A DNA stretch of 64,000 nt, from assembly GCA_000495505.1 (NCBI GenBank), contig CP006833.1:186001-250000 (forward strand), in the 5' to 3' direction. This document shows, piece after piece, positions 25,274-34,069 of the stretch (the first letter of the stretch is position 1; each line of letters starts with the position of its first letter). The notes beneath the pieces are model-generated. The model was not told where the DNA came from and did not search any database. It saw only the letters and a program-made list of their open reading frames with translations. This stretch comes from Campylobacter fetus subsp. testudinum 03-427 (lineage in GTDB: Bacteria; Campylobacterota; Campylobacteria; Campylobacterales; Campylobacteraceae). The position numbers and the translations under genes were made by a program.

Positions 25274-25855
25274 ATGATTATTAGAAAAATGTATGACTAT
25301 GAAAATGCCCATATAGTAAGGTTTTGCAGCTCTAAAAGATGTCGCGAAAGTCTGCATGGTCATAGCTATAAATGCGAGGTAATGTTAAGCTCAAATTATC
25401 TTGATAATGCAGAAATGGTATATGACTTTGGTTTGATGAAACAAGGAATTAAAACTATAATCGACAGTTTTGATCATACCACAACTCTATATGCAAAAGA
25501 TGATATACAGTATAAAAATGATATAAAAAAGTACTCTAAAAGATGGATAGAGCTTCCTTATAATCCAAGCGCCGAGCAGTTTAGCAGAGTATTTTTTGTA
25601 CTTATAGATAAGCTTTTAGGGCTTACTGTGATGAAAAACGGCGAGAGAGAAGTGAAGCTTCATAGTATTATCATTCACGAAACTGCTAGTGGATATGCTC
25701 AGTGTTTTTATGAAGATGCTTATAATCCAAATATGGGTATAATAAATTTAGAAGATATAGTATTTAGCCAAGGAATTATAGAAGAGTGGGAAGACGCGAT
25801 GTTTTATGATAAGTTAAAAAACGGTATTAAATTTATAAATCCAAAGGAGTGCTGA
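25274..25855 (+). CDS. queD: 6-carboxytetrahydropterin synthase QueD
   Basis: QueD converts dihydroneopterin triphosphate to 6-carboxytetrahydropterin, the QueE substrate. Zinc ligands are His13, His28 and His30 in the HGHSYKCEV region, with the nucleophile probably Cys23. The YDFGLMKQGIKTIIDSFDH segment is the usual second landmark, and IIIHETASGYAQ carries the catalytic Glu. At 193 residues it is longer than E. coli QueD (about 120), with extra sequence between the middle strands and at the C-terminus. Its stop overlaps the ATG of a lipoprotein gene, so a second operon starts here, divergent from the dehydrogenase. Confidence 0.88.
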   Translation: MIIRKMYDYENAHIVRFCSSKRCRESLHGHSYKCEVMLSSNYLDNAEMVYDFGLMKQGIKTIIDSFDHTTTLYAKDDIQYKNDIKKYSKRWIELPYNPSAEQFSRVFFVLIDKLLGLTVMKNGEREVKLHSIIIHETASGYAQCFYEDAYNPNMGIINLEDIVFSQGIIEEWEDAMFYDKLKNGIKFINPKEC

Positions 25856-26034
25856 TGAAGTTTGTATGGCTATTTGCCACTTTTATCCTGTTTTTACACG
25901 GCTGCTCAAGCGAGGAGCAAAAACCAGTTCAGAATGTAGTTTCTGAAACTCCGCCTCCAGACGTACCTATAGCAAAAAGCGATGCAAATATAAATATAGA
26001 TAAAGATTTCCCGCCAGCGCCAGTAGCAGAGTAG
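25855..26034 (+). CDS. Small lipoprotein of unknown function
   Basis: The 59-residue protein has a type II signal peptide with a lipobox LHGC, so the mature lipoprotein is only about 43 residues: an acidic and proline-rich tail with no folded domain evident. I start it at ATG 25855, which has AAAGGAG five bases upstream and overlaps the queD stop (TGATG). C. jejuni has a small lipoprotein gene (Cj0158c, from memory) at this place. It may be an outer-membrane or inner-membrane tether; nothing more can be said. Confidence 0.75.
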   Translation: MKFVWLFATFILFLHGCSSEEQKPVQNVVSETPPPDVPIAKSDANINIDKDFPPAPVAE

Positions 26035-26040
26035 GCAAGT

Positions 26041-26448
26041 ATGGGAGAAACTTATGAAATGAGCGCTTGGCTACATCTTAGTTTTGTTAAGATACTGCTA
26101 GGGCTTTTAATTTTGCATATCATTTTGGTTTGTGTAGGCGATACATCTAAGTTTTCATATATTAAAAGACTTATGTATTTTTTACCTACTTATTATGTTT
26201 TTATGGCTTTTATATTTTTTACTGGTATATTAAATTTAGCTATTTTGCATTTTAGCATCAGTTTTAGCGTAGTTTTTATGATAGTTTGCTGGATAGCTTT
26301 GATACCTTTTGGGGCTGTTGGATTTAAGAGATTAAAACGAGTTCGCATAACAAAAGAATTTTCTAAATTTAAGAAATTTATGATATTTAAGATAGTTTGC
26401 GAGATAATTTTGGTTGTTTTAGCAACTGTTGTTGGAGTAGTATTTTGA
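26041..26448 (+). CDS. Integral membrane protein of unknown function
   Basis: The 135-residue protein has four predicted membrane helices (about 12-31, 43-65, 72-95, 112-134) with a basic loop (GFKRLKRVRITKEFSKFKKF) between helices 3 and 4. The start could be 26041 or the in-frame ATG at 26059; a GGGAG lies between them. No cofactor-binding motif is obvious apart from two histidines in the first helices (HLSFVKILLGLLILH). It follows the lipoprotein gene after six bases and overlaps the rsmE start, so it is in the same operon. C. jejuni has a similar membrane protein (Cj0157c, from memory). Confidence 0.7.
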   Translation: MGETYEMSAWLHLSFVKILLGLLILHIILVCVGDTSKFSYIKRLMYFLPTYYVFMAFIFFTGILNLAILHFSISFSVVFMIVCWIALIPFGAVGFKRLKRVRITKEFSKFKKFMIFKIVCEIILVVLATVVGVVF

Positions 26449-27098
26449 AATTTTTATACGATGAAAATGCCAAAAACGAAATTTTAGAGATAAAAGGTGA
26501 TAGTTTTAATCACCTAAAAGCAAGGCGTCAAAACGTAGGCGATAGGATAGATATAAGAAATTTAAAAGATGGTTATAGTTATATTTATGAAATTACTAAA
26601 TTTGAACGAAAAGCCACTTGTGAGCTTGTGTTTAAATCTCTTACGAAAAGCCTTGATAGCGAACTGATTTTGGCTTGGGCTGTAGTTGATCCTAGTGTCA
26701 TAGAAAAAAGTCTTCCTAGTCTAAATGAGCTTGGAGTTAAGAAAATTATATTTGTATATACTGATTTTTCTCAAAAAAATATAAAGCTTGATTTTGATAG
26801 ATTTCGCAGGATTTTGATAGGATCATCGCAACAATGCGGTAGAAACTCCATTATCGAATTTGAAGTTTTTGCAGATATAGATGAGCTTTTAAAAGTATAT
26901 AAAAACGTGAGTTTGATAGATTTTGGAGGCGATAGTTTAGATAATGCTAGCCAGAGTGAAGTATTATTTATAGGAAGCGAGGGCGGTTTTAGCGCGCAAG
27001 AAAGATTTAAGTTTTTAAAACGGTATTGTCTAAAATGCCCAAATATCCTTAAATCAAATACCGCGATAATAGGCGTTGCGAGTAAGTTCTTGGTGTGA
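26445..27098 (+). CDS. rsmE: 16S rRNA m3U1498 methyltransferase RsmE
   Basis: RsmE methylates N3 of U1498 in 16S rRNA. The 217-residue protein has an N-terminal PUA-like domain (FLYDENAKNEILEIKGDSFNHLKARRQNVGD) and a SPOUT methyltransferase domain with LPSLNELGVKKIIFVYT, SSQQCGRNSIIEF and the knot motif FIGSEGGFSAQE. The correct start is TTG at 26445, overlapping the stop of the membrane protein; an upstream ATG would force a 48-base overlap and add an unrelated leader. Conserved residues at the C-terminus are present though the tail is short. Confidence 0.9.
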   Translation: MKFLYDENAKNEILEIKGDSFNHLKARRQNVGDRIDIRNLKDGYSYIYEITKFERKATCELVFKSLTKSLDSELILAWAVVDPSVIEKSLPSLNELGVKKIIFVYTDFSQKNIKLDFDRFRRILIGSSQQCGRNSIIEFEVFADIDELLKVYKNVSLIDFGGDSLDNASQSEVLFIGSEGGFSAQERFKFLKRYCLKCPNILKSNTAIIGVASKFLV

Positions 27099-27099
27099 T

Positions 27100-27426
27100 A
27101 TGGCTATAATTTTACTTATTTTTGTCTGCACTTTACATGCTTTTATCTGTTCTGCTCCTGGATTTATTATCGGGTTTTGGTGGGATATTGATAGATATAA
27201 AAAATATATATTTTTTATTTTGGTGCTGATTTTATCGGCATTTTTAGAGATGAATAGACTTGATGCTTCATTTAGTAATATAATTATTAGCTTTTTGGAA
27301 GATATTTTGGGAGCTTATTTTGGACTGTTTGTGTTGTTAAGTTTTAAAAATATGGTAAAAAGAACAGGTCTATGCAAAATATGCGATAAATTTAGGAGAA
27401 AACGTGAAAAGCTTGACGATAATTGA
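27100..27426 (+). CDS. Small membrane protein of unknown function
   Basis: The 108-residue protein has three hydrophobic helices (about 3-25, 36-50 and 63-85) and a basic C-terminal tail with CKICDKFRRKREK. The ATG at 27100 directly follows the rsmE stop, so I prefer it to an upstream in-frame codon at 27076. The two cysteines in CKIC could bind metal or form a disulfide, but there is no further support. It overlaps polA by 23 bases. No family is recognised. Confidence 0.65.
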   Translation: MAIILLIFVCTLHAFICSAPGFIIGFWWDIDRYKKYIFFILVLILSAFLEMNRLDASFSNIIISFLEDILGAYFGLFVLLSFKNMVKRTGLCKICDKFRRKREKLDDN

Positions 27427-30031
27427 TACTTTTGGATTTTTTTTCAGACTTTATTACGCAATGAGTGGTCTTAAAAGTCAGAGCGGCAAACCAAGCGGAA
27501 TGGTGCATGGATTTGCAAATTTTATTTATAATCTTAAGCAGGATTTTCCGAGTGATTATATAGTTTTTGCTTTAGATAGTGGTGGAAAAACTTTTAGAAG
27601 CCAGATCGATCCTAACTACAAAGCAAACCGCGTAAGTCCTCCACAAGAGCTAAAAGATCAGCTTCCAGTATGTATAGATATGATAGAAAAAATGGGGCTT
27701 TGCAGTCTTAGAGTAGAAGGCTATGAAGCTGATGACATCATAGCTAGTTTTATAAAAAATAGCAAAGATCAAGATCTAGAAATAAGAATAGTAACTCACG
27801 ATAAAGATCTTTACCAACTGATAGATGATAGAGTAAGTATATTTAGTCCGGCAAAAAAAGAGCTTTATAATCGTGAAGGTTGCTATGAAAAGTACGGAGT
27901 TTATCCTGAGCAGATAAGGGATTTTTTGGCGTTGTGCGGAGATAGCGCAGATAACATTCCAGGGGTTAAAGGTATCGGAGAAAAAGGTGCAAAAAAACTA
28001 CTTGATGAGTTTGGAAGTATCGAAAATCTGTATGAAAATTTAAGTCAAGTAAGAAATGAGAGAACAAAAAATATGCTTTTTGAGAGCAAAGAAAACGCTT
28101 TCATTTCAAAACGCCTAGCAACTTTATATGATGAGCTTGAAACTCCAAATCTCCAAAATGCTATTTTTCCGGAGTCTAATCCTCTGCTAAAAGTCATTGA
28201 TACACTAAAGGACTATTCACTTAGTCGTCTTTTAGCGACATTGAAATCTAGCGATGAAGATAAAATGTTGAGTTTTACTCCTGTGCTTTTAACAGATGAA
28301 AATGAGCTGATAAGACTTTTAGAGGATATGAATAGCGAAATTATGGTTAGTTTTGATACAGAAACTACTTCAACAGATGCTAAAATAGCTAAAATAGTCG
28401 GTTTTAGCTTTTGTTTCAATGACCAAACTAGCTATTACGTTCCTTTGGCTCATAGCTACCTTGGAGTTGAATCTCAGATTAGTATGAATAGCGCAAAATG
28501 GGCGATATCACAAATTTACAAAGGTTTTGTGATAGGACAAAATTTAAAATACGATTTTAGGATAGTAGCAAATAATTTTGGTTTAGAACCGCCTAAAAAC
28601 TACACCGATACGATGATATTAGCGTGGTTAGATGATCCAAGTAGTAGCGTCGGTATGGATAATTTGGCGAAGAAACTTTATAATTACGAAACCATTAAAT
28701 TTGAAAGCGTAGTAAAAAAAGGTGAGGATTTTTCTAGTGTTGATCTGCAAAGTGCTTCAAAATACGCTAGCGAAGATGCGTGGATAACACTTAAATTTTA
28801 TAAAACTTTTACAAATAAATTAGAAGAAAGTATGTTAAATATAGCAAAAAACGTTGAGTTTCCTTTTATATTGACACTTTTTGATATGGAAAGCAACGGC
28901 ATAAGGTTAAATTTAGAAAAATTAAGAGCGCTTATATCGCGAAACGACTCTGCTTTGCGAGTTTTGACAACAGAAATTTATGAGCTTTGCGAACAGAGAT
29001 TTAATATAAACTCAAGTAAGCAGTTAGGTTCTGTTTTGTTTGATTATTTAAAACTTCCTGCGAAAAAAAAGACAAAAACAGGTTATAGTACTGATGAAAG
29101 CGTACTTAGCGATCTTTTAGATCTGCATCCATCTATAGAAAAAATACTAGAATATAGAGAGTTATACAAACTTCAAAGTACATATTGCGAACCACTTTTA
29201 AATTTGGCTATAAAAGATGAAAATCATAGAGTTTATACAAATTTTATCCAAACTGGAACGGCTACAGGAAGACTCTCAAGCAAAAATCCAAATTTACAAA
29301 ATATACCTGCTCGCGGAAATCTAGCAAAAGATATGAGAGCTGTTTTTGAGCCAAAAGACGGCTATAGTTTGATATCGCTTGATTACTCTCAGATAGAGCT
29401 TAGACTTTTAGCGCATTTTAGTTGTGATCCTGCGCTCATAGAAGCTTTTAAAAACGGCGAAGACATACATGCAAGAACTGCTATAAGCATATTTGGAGAA
29501 AGTAATGCACAAAATAGAGCCATAGCAAAATCCATAAATTTCGGATTGATTTACGGAATGGGATCAAATAAATTAAGTAATGAGCTTAGCATTGATAAAA
29601 AGAGTGCGAAAGAGTATATTGATCGCTATTTCAAGGCATTTTCAACTATAAAAGAGTTTTTAGATAGTATAAAAAACAGAGCTAAAAACGACGGCTTTGT
29701 AGAAACATTGATTGGGCGAAAGAGGTACTTTGACTTTGGTGGTGCTACTCCTATGCAACTAGCGATGTTTGAAAGGGAAGCCGTAAATACTAAATTTCAA
29801 GGCAGTGCAGCCGATATAATAAAAATTGCTATGATAAAAGCAAGAGATCTCTTAAATGATGATGCAAAAATGCTTTTACAGATCCACGATGAGCTTATAT
29901 TCGAGGTGCGAGATGAGATGGCGCCTAGTTTTGCTAAAAACGTGCAAGAGCTTATGCAAACAGTAGTTACTCTCAATGTGCCTTTGGTTGCAAATTGGGG
30001 TATGGCGAAAAATTGGGGCGACTTAAAGTAA
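27404..30031 (+). CDS. polA: DNA polymerase I
   Basis: Pol I removes RNA primers and fills gaps. The 875-residue protein has all three domains. The N-terminal 5'-3' exonuclease (about 1-265) contains EGYEADDIIAS and DKDLYQL. The 3'-5' proofreading domain keeps its motifs: DTETTS at Asp318, NLKYDF and YASEDAW. The polymerase contains the TGRLSSKNPNLQNIP, LDYSQIELRLLAH, KSINFGLIYGMG and QIHDELIFE blocks. An intact proofreading domain is worth noting because many Pol I enzymes have lost it. The start is GTG at 27404, inside the end of the upstream gene. A strong terminator follows, and motA comes next, as I recall for C. jejuni. Confidence 0.96.
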   Translation: MKSLTIIDTFGFFFRLYYAMSGLKSQSGKPSGMVHGFANFIYNLKQDFPSDYIVFALDSGGKTFRSQIDPNYKANRVSPPQELKDQLPVCIDMIEKMGLCSLRVEGYEADDIIASFIKNSKDQDLEIRIVTHDKDLYQLIDDRVSIFSPAKKELYNREGCYEKYGVYPEQIRDFLALCGDSADNIPGVKGIGEKGAKKLLDEFGSIENLYENLSQVRNERTKNMLFESKENAFISKRLATLYDELETPNLQNAIFPESNPLLKVIDTLKDYSLSRLLATLKSSDEDKMLSFTPVLLTDENELIRLLEDMNSEIMVSFDTETTSTDAKIAKIVGFSFCFNDQTSYYVPLAHSYLGVESQISMNSAKWAISQIYKGFVIGQNLKYDFRIVANNFGLEPPKNYTDTMILAWLDDPSSSVGMDNLAKKLYNYETIKFESVVKKGEDFSSVDLQSASKYASEDAWITLKFYKTFTNKLEESMLNIAKNVEFPFILTLFDMESNGIRLNLEKLRALISRNDSALRVLTTEIYELCEQRFNINSSKQLGSVLFDYLKLPAKKKTKTGYSTDESVLSDLLDLHPSIEKILEYRELYKLQSTYCEPLLNLAIKDENHRVYTNFIQTGTATGRLSSKNPNLQNIPARGNLAKDMRAVFEPKDGYSLISLDYSQIELRLLAHFSCDPALIEAFKNGEDIHARTAISIFGESNAQNRAIAKSINFGLIYGMGSNKLSNELSIDKKSAKEYIDRYFKAFSTIKEFLDSIKNRAKNDGFVETLIGRKRYFDFGGATPMQLAMFEREAVNTKFQGSAADIIKIAMIKARDLLNDDAKMLLQIHDELIFEVRDEMAPSFAKNVQELMQTVVTLNVPLVANWGMAKNWGDLK

Positions 30032-30059
30032 GATGTTTCTTACATTAAGTTATTTTTTT
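30022..30059 (+). terminator. Intrinsic terminator of polA
   Basis: A two-part stem pairs CTTAA with TTAAG and GTAAGA with TCTTAC around a TGTT loop, and is followed by TTATTTTTTT. It begins in the last codons of polA and isolates motA from the upstream operon. Confidence 0.8.
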
Positions 30060-30103
30060 GCTAATTTATGCAATAATTTTTAATTCTAATAGGCGGAGAA
30101 TTT

Positions 30104-30874
30104 ATGGATTTATCAACGATATTTGGTATGGTGCTAGCTATAACTAGTATATCTGTGGGTGATATTTTAGAAGGTGGTAATCCGCTTCATGTATTGCATA
30201 TTAGCTCAGTTTTGATAGTTATCCCTACAGCGATGTTTTCAGCTGTTACAGCTACAAATAAAAAATACGTTAAAGCTGCATTTAAAGAGCTTAAAGTGGC
30301 ATTTAAAGGTTCTGGTGTGGATATGTCAAAGCGTATAGCTGAGATGGTAGAGTATAGCACTTTGGCTCGTAAAAATGGTATTTTATCTCTTGAGCAAAAA
30401 GCAGCTTCTATAGACGATGAGTTTTTAAAAACAGGACTTAGTATGTTAGTTGATGGGCAACCTATAGATGAGGTTAAAGAAAATCTTGAACTTGCTATAG
30501 AGATTACTGAAGAGTATTATCATGAATGTGCGCATTTTTGGATAAAAACTGGTGAGAGTTGTCCTACGTTTGGTCTAGTTGGAGCGGTTATGGGTCTTAT
30601 GCTTGCTCTTCAGCTACTAGATGATCCAGCGGCTATGGCAGCAGGTATAGCAGGAGCATTTACCGCAACTGTTACTGGTATTATGGGTTCTTACGCATTT
30701 TTTGGACCATGGGGTCAAAAAATACTTGGAAACGCAAAAGATATAATTAAAGAAAAAACTATGATAATAGAAGCCCTAGTCGGTATAGCTGAGGGCGCAA
30801 ATCCTAGAAGTTTAGAGTCAAAACTATTTAACTTTTTAGATAAAAATGAACCTAGAGTGTCTCAATTTAACTAA
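30104..30874 (+). CDS. motA: Flagellar stator protein MotA
   Basis: MotA forms a pentamer around MotB and turns proton flow into rotation. The 256-residue protein has four membrane helices and the conserved cytoplasmic region between helices 2 and 3, including ALLAR-like ARKNGILSLEQ. The PTFGLVGAVMGLMLAL and GIAGAFTATVTGIMGSYAFFGPWG blocks are typical for helices 3 and 4. A GGCGGAG ribosome site and a TGCAATAAT extended -10 candidate (30069-30077) lie upstream. motB follows after eight bases. The stators dock on the PflA/PflB ring, and pflA is also in this window. Confidence 0.94.
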   Translation: MDLSTIFGMVLAITSISVGDILEGGNPLHVLHISSVLIVIPTAMFSAVTATNKKYVKAAFKELKVAFKGSGVDMSKRIAEMVEYSTLARKNGILSLEQKAASIDDEFLKTGLSMLVDGQPIDEVKENLELAIEITEEYYHECAHFWIKTGESCPTFGLVGAVMGLMLALQLLDDPAAMAAGIAGAFTATVTGIMGSYAFFGPWGQKILGNAKDIIKEKTMIIEALVGIAEGANPRSLESKLFNFLDKNEPRVSQFN

Positions 30875-30882
30875 GGTAGCAA

Positions 30883-31599
30883 ATGGCAAAAAAGAAAAAA
30901 CAGCAAGAGTGTCCAGCAGGTGAAAAATGGGCTGTTCCGTATGCAGACTTTTTATCTTTATTGCTTGCTTTATTTATAGCGTTGTATGCGATATCTGCGG
31001 TAAATACCGCAAAAGTTGAAGCTTTAAAAACTGAAATTATAAAAATATTTGATTTTCCTGATTCAAAAGGTGTCAAACAAAGTTCTAAAAACGCTAAGAG
31101 TGAGAAACAATTTGATGGTCCTGGTATCGCTATGCAAAACAGCGATAGCACTTCAGTCAAGCAAAATACAAATAACGAACGCTATAGAGTTGCGCTTGAT
31201 CAAGCTGAAAATCAAGTTGCTATAGATCTTCCAGCCGGAATCAAATTTGATCCTATGAGTGCTGAAATTTATAATCCCGATATGATAAATTTTGTAAAAA
31301 TAATTTCTATGATAATAAATAAAGTTCCAGAATCTGTTTCAGTAGAGATAAGAGGATATGCTGATGATTATAATGAATACGCAAAAGATTACAAGTTAGC
31401 AGCAGATAGGGCGTATAACGTACTTGCTATGTTGATTGGAAACGGTATAGATCCAAAAAGACTGAGATTTACATCATTTGGCGATAGTATTCAGATCAAA
31501 AATAGCGATTTGAAGCTAGCTAAAATTTATTTTAGAATAGATATAAAAGATAAAAAACTACAAAAATCCGTACTTGATATAGTAAATGAAATTAAGTAA
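30883..31599 (+). CDS. motB: Flagellar stator protein MotB
   Basis: MotB anchors the stator to peptidoglycan. In 238 residues it has a basic N-terminus (MAKKKKQQECPAGEKW), a single membrane helix with the essential proton-carrying Asp22 in VPYADFLSLLLALF, a plug and linker (about 45-110), and an OmpA-like domain with VEIRGYADDYNEYAKDYKLAADRAYNVLAML. The aspartate and the overall look indicate a proton-type motor. It is co-transcribed with motA. In C. jejuni I recall flhB and ahpC between motB and fdxA; here the next 136 bases carry no gene. Confidence 0.94.
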   Translation: MAKKKKQQECPAGEKWAVPYADFLSLLLALFIALYAISAVNTAKVEALKTEIIKIFDFPDSKGVKQSSKNAKSEKQFDGPGIAMQNSDSTSVKQNTNNERYRVALDQAENQVAIDLPAGIKFDPMSAEIYNPDMINFVKIISMIINKVPESVSVEIRGYADDYNEYAKDYKLAADRAYNVLAMLIGNGIDPKRLRFTSFGDSIQIKNSDLKLAKIYFRIDIKDKKLQKSVLDIVNEIK

Positions 31600-31735
31600 A
31601 TTGGGCTATAATTTATAACTATTTTGTTATATTTATATGGATTAAAATATAATATACTTATATAAAATTTCTTAAGTCATATTTTAGTCAAATTTCGATA
31701 ATCTTATAAAATAAATCTAAATTTAAGGAGATATA

Positions 31736-32020
31736 ATGGCAGTTAGAATTACAGATACCTGTATAAGTTGCGGTTCGTGCATTGATGAGTGTCCAGTTAG
31801 CGCCATAGTAGATGATAGCGATAACCCAACAGGTGAAGATGCGTACTATGTATATGCCGATAAATGTGTAGAGTGTGTAGGACACAATGATGTTCCAGCT
31901 TGCGCAGAAGCCTGTCCTACTGATGGCTGTATCGTGTGGAGTGAGGTTGTCTCTGGTCAGCCAAGCAGAAATGAAATAACAGCTGATGTAAGAAATGCAG
32001 CTACTCCTGTAATATCATAA
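31736..32020 (+). CDS. fdxA: 2[4Fe-4S] ferredoxin FdxA
   Basis: Small electron carrier of 94 residues with two clusters. The first motif is CISCGSCIDECP; the second is CVECVGHNDVPACAEACP, where eight residues separate the second and third cysteines (Allochromatium-type ferredoxin). A C-terminal extension follows. The order fdxA-ndk-DUF177-rpmF-plsX-fabH is the same as I recall in C. jejuni, where fdxA is divergent from ahpC and iron-inducible. Here the peroxiredoxin gene is 16 kb away. TAAGGAG lies upstream of the ATG; the 136-base leader region has two TATAAT-like boxes (near 31607 and 31704) but I cannot tell which is used. Confidence 0.92.
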   Translation: MAVRITDTCISCGSCIDECPVSAIVDDSDNPTGEDAYYVYADKCVECVGHNDVPACAEACPTDGCIVWSEVVSGQPSRNEITADVRNAATPVIS

Positions 32021-32027
32021 TAATTTA

Positions 32028-32060
32028 AAGCCACTTTTATGTGGCTTACTATTTTTTTAA
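32028..32060 (+). terminator. Intrinsic terminator of fdxA
   Basis: A 7-base-pair stem (AAGCCAC / GTGGCTT) with a TTTTAT loop is followed by ACTATTTTTTT. It lies eight bases past the fdxA stop and before the ndk promoter. Confidence 0.85.
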
Positions 32061-32072
32061 GTTTATTTCTGA

Positions 32073-32078
32073 TATAAT
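32073..32078 (+). promoter_or_regulatory. Promoter -10 box of the ndk-fabH operon
   Basis: TATAAT is preceded by T-rich tracts (ATTTTTTTAAG, TTTATTTCTGA), the pattern of Campylobacter vegetative promoters. The expected start is near 32085, about 36 bases before the ndk ATG, which has an AAAGGAG ribosome site. Confidence 0.7.
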
Positions 32079-32120
32079 CGCAATTTTGTAAAAATTTCAA
32101 CCATCATTAAAGGAGATTCC

Positions 32121-32534
32121 ATGGAGCAAACTTTATCTATAATAAAGCCCGATGCTGTAAAAAAAGGCGTTATAGGAAAAATAATCGATAGATTTGAAAG
32201 TAACGGATTAAGAATAGCAGCCGCAAAAAAACTTCAACTTAGCGTAGAAGATGCTAAAAAATTCTACGAAGTTCATGCCGCTAGACCATTTTACACAGAA
32301 TTAGTAGAGTTTATGACAAGCGGACCTGTCGTAGTAATGGTACTTGAGGGTAATAATGCAGTTGTTAAAAATCGTGATCTTATGGGTGCAACAAATCCAA
32401 AAGAAGCTGCAGCTGGTACTATAAGAGCAGATTTTGCTGAGAGCATTGATGCAAACGCTGTTCATGGAAGTGATAGTTTAGAAAATGCAAAGACAGAAAT
32501 AGCATTTTTCTTTGCAAAAAGAGAAATTTGCTAA
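32121..32534 (+). CDS. ndk: Nucleoside diphosphate kinase
   Basis: Ndk balances nucleoside triphosphate pools by phosphate transfer through a histidine. The 137-residue sequence has [14 protein letters not shown] at the start, [17 protein letters not shown] in the middle, [17 protein letters not shown], and the active-site NAVHGSDS near residue 117. Length and motifs are standard. It is the first gene of a run leading into rpmF, plsX and fabH. Confidence 0.97.
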   Translation: MEQTLSIIKPDAVKKGVIGKIIDRFESNGLRIAAAKKLQLSVEDAKKFYEVHAARPFYTELVEFMTSGPVVVMVLEGNNAVVKNRDLMGATNPKEAAAGTIRADFAESIDANAVHGSDSLENAKTEIAFFFAKREIC

Positions 32535-32549
32535 ACTAAGAAGATAAAT

Positions 32550-32915
32550 TTGAAGATACCATTTGATAAGATAACATCTTTGCTTGTTCCATTTGAAATA
32601 GTTATCAATGGATTAAAATTTAATGGAAATTTAAAAAGAATTAATCCAAAAATAGTAGAGTGTAACGCTATGATATCTGGAAATTTGAATTATTATTGCG
32701 ATAGATGTGGTAAAGATATAATTTTAAATTTAAATGAAGATGTAAAATTATCTTTAAGTAATGGTGTTTATAAAGATTTAGAAAACGAGTTAAGTGATAC
32801 TATTGAATTTTATGATGGCGAGATTGACATCGATGAAATTTTTGAAAGTGAAATAGAAGCTTACAAAAGCGGATATTATTACTGTGATGAATGCAAAATT
32901 TTAAAAGGAGAATAA
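32550..32915 (+). CDS. DUF177/YceD family protein
   Basis: The 121-residue protein has the YceD/DUF177 pattern: a beta-rich N-terminal half, then a zinc-like pair CDRCGKDI near residue 55 and a second [10 protein letters not shown] near the C-terminus. YceD-like proteins are encoded next to rpmF across bacteria and have been tied to 23S rRNA or 50S accumulation. The start is TTG at 32550, 15 bases after ndk. The rpmF gene begins one base after its stop. The 55 and 113 cysteine pairs may bind one metal. Confidence 0.82.
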
Positions 32916-32916
32916 A

Positions 32917-33063
32917 ATGGCAGTACCTAAACGTAGAGTGAGCCACACACGCGCTGCAAAACGCAGAACTCACTATAAAGTAACTCTTCCTATGCCTGTA
33001 AAAGATAAAGACGGTAGTTGGAAGATGCCACATCGTATAAATAAAACAACCGGCGAGTATTGA
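32917..33063 (+). CDS. rpmF: 50S ribosomal protein L32
   Basis: The 48-residue ribosomal protein reads [20 protein letters not shown] at the start, the unmistakable L32 N-terminus, and ends INKTTGEY. It lacks the four-cysteine zinc knot of the C+ form, so it is the zinc-free type. An AAAGGAG ribosome site lies inside the end of the DUF177 gene. The rpmF-plsX-fabH order is widespread, linking ribosome and fatty-acid genes. Its coordinates come from my own reading of the plus strand. Confidence 0.96.
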
Positions 33064-33072
33064 TATACAACA

Positions 33073-34062
33073 ATGATTAGTATAGCAATAGACGCTATGG
33101 GTGGGGATTTTGGTCCAGAACCTATAATAACTGGTGTGCTTGACGCTTTAAAACATAGAAGTTTTAATGCTGTTTTAGTAGGTGATATACAAAAGATCAA
33201 ACCCCTTATACCTAAAGAGTACGCAAGATTTGTAACTTATATCGAGTCTAGCGAAGTATTTTCTATGGGCGAGAGTGCTACTGACGCACTTAAGCGTAAA
33301 GAAAGCAGTATTTTTAAAGCAATTGAGCTTGTAAAAAACGGTGAATGCAAAGCTATAGTTTCAGCAGGACATAGTGGAGCCACTATGAGTTTGGCAACTT
33401 TAAGAATCGGTAGATTAAAAAACGTTGCAAGACCAGCTATAGCTACACTTATGCCTACTTCTTTAAATAAAAAAACACTTGTTCTTGATGTTGGTGCAAA
33501 TGTTGATTGTAAAGCAGAACATCTATTTCAGTTTGCTATAATGGGAGAATCTTACGCTAAACAAATAATGAAAGTAAAAAACCCAAAAGTAGGGCTTTTA
33601 AGCAATGGCGAAGAAGATTGTAAAGGAAATGAAGTTACAAAAGAAGCATTTGAAATGATGTCAAAACTCGATAGTTTTATCGGAAATGTTGAAGGAAATC
33701 AGATTTTTGATGGAAGTGTTGATGTTATTATTTGCGATGGATTTGTTGGAAATATCTTACTTAAAACTAGTGAAGGCGTAGCTAGCGCTATATCAAAAAT
33801 CATAAAAGAAAGTGTTAGAAGATCGCCTTTTGCTACTGTCGGTGCTTTACTTATGAAAAGAGTTTTTAAGGCTTTAAAGACCCAAATAGACTATGACGAA
33901 TATGGCGGAGCTCCGCTTTTAGGGGTTAAAGATTGTGTCATTATAAGTCATGGTAAAAGTAGTCCAAAAGCCGTTAAAAACGCCATTTTTCAAGCTCTAA
34001 AATTTGCTGAATCAGACATAAACAGAGTTATAGAAGATGAGCTTTCGCACTTTGTTAGGTAA
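33073..34062 (+). CDS. plsX: Phosphate acyltransferase PlsX
   Basis: PlsX makes acyl-phosphate from acyl-ACP, the acyl donor for PlsY. The 329 residues begin [18 protein letters not shown] and contain [19 protein letters not shown] and [15 protein letters not shown], all hallmark segments. It starts nine bases after rpmF and is followed by fabH. PlsY is encoded at 38.5 kb after the PilZ-HerA pair, so the PlsX/PlsY pathway is split by two apparently unrelated genes. Confidence 0.96.
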   Translation: MISIAIDAMGGDFGPEPIITGVLDALKHRSFNAVLVGDIQKIKPLIPKEYARFVTYIESSEVFSMGESATDALKRKESSIFKAIELVKNGECKAIVSAGHSGATMSLATLRIGRLKNVARPAIATLMPTSLNKKTLVLDVGANVDCKAEHLFQFAIMGESYAKQIMKVKNPKVGLLSNGEEDCKGNEVTKEAFEMMSKLDSFIGNVEGNQIFDGSVDVIICDGFVGNILLKTSEGVASAISKIIKESVRRSPFATVGALLMKRVFKALKTQIDYDEYGGAPLLGVKDCVIISHGKSSPKAVKNAIFQALKFAESDINRVIEDELSHFVR

Positions 34063-34069
34063 CAAATAA

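Noticed and set aside
31688-31885. Open frame on the minus strand across the fdxA start
   Set aside because: It is antisense to a well-defined ferredoxin and its translation shows no family or sensible composition.
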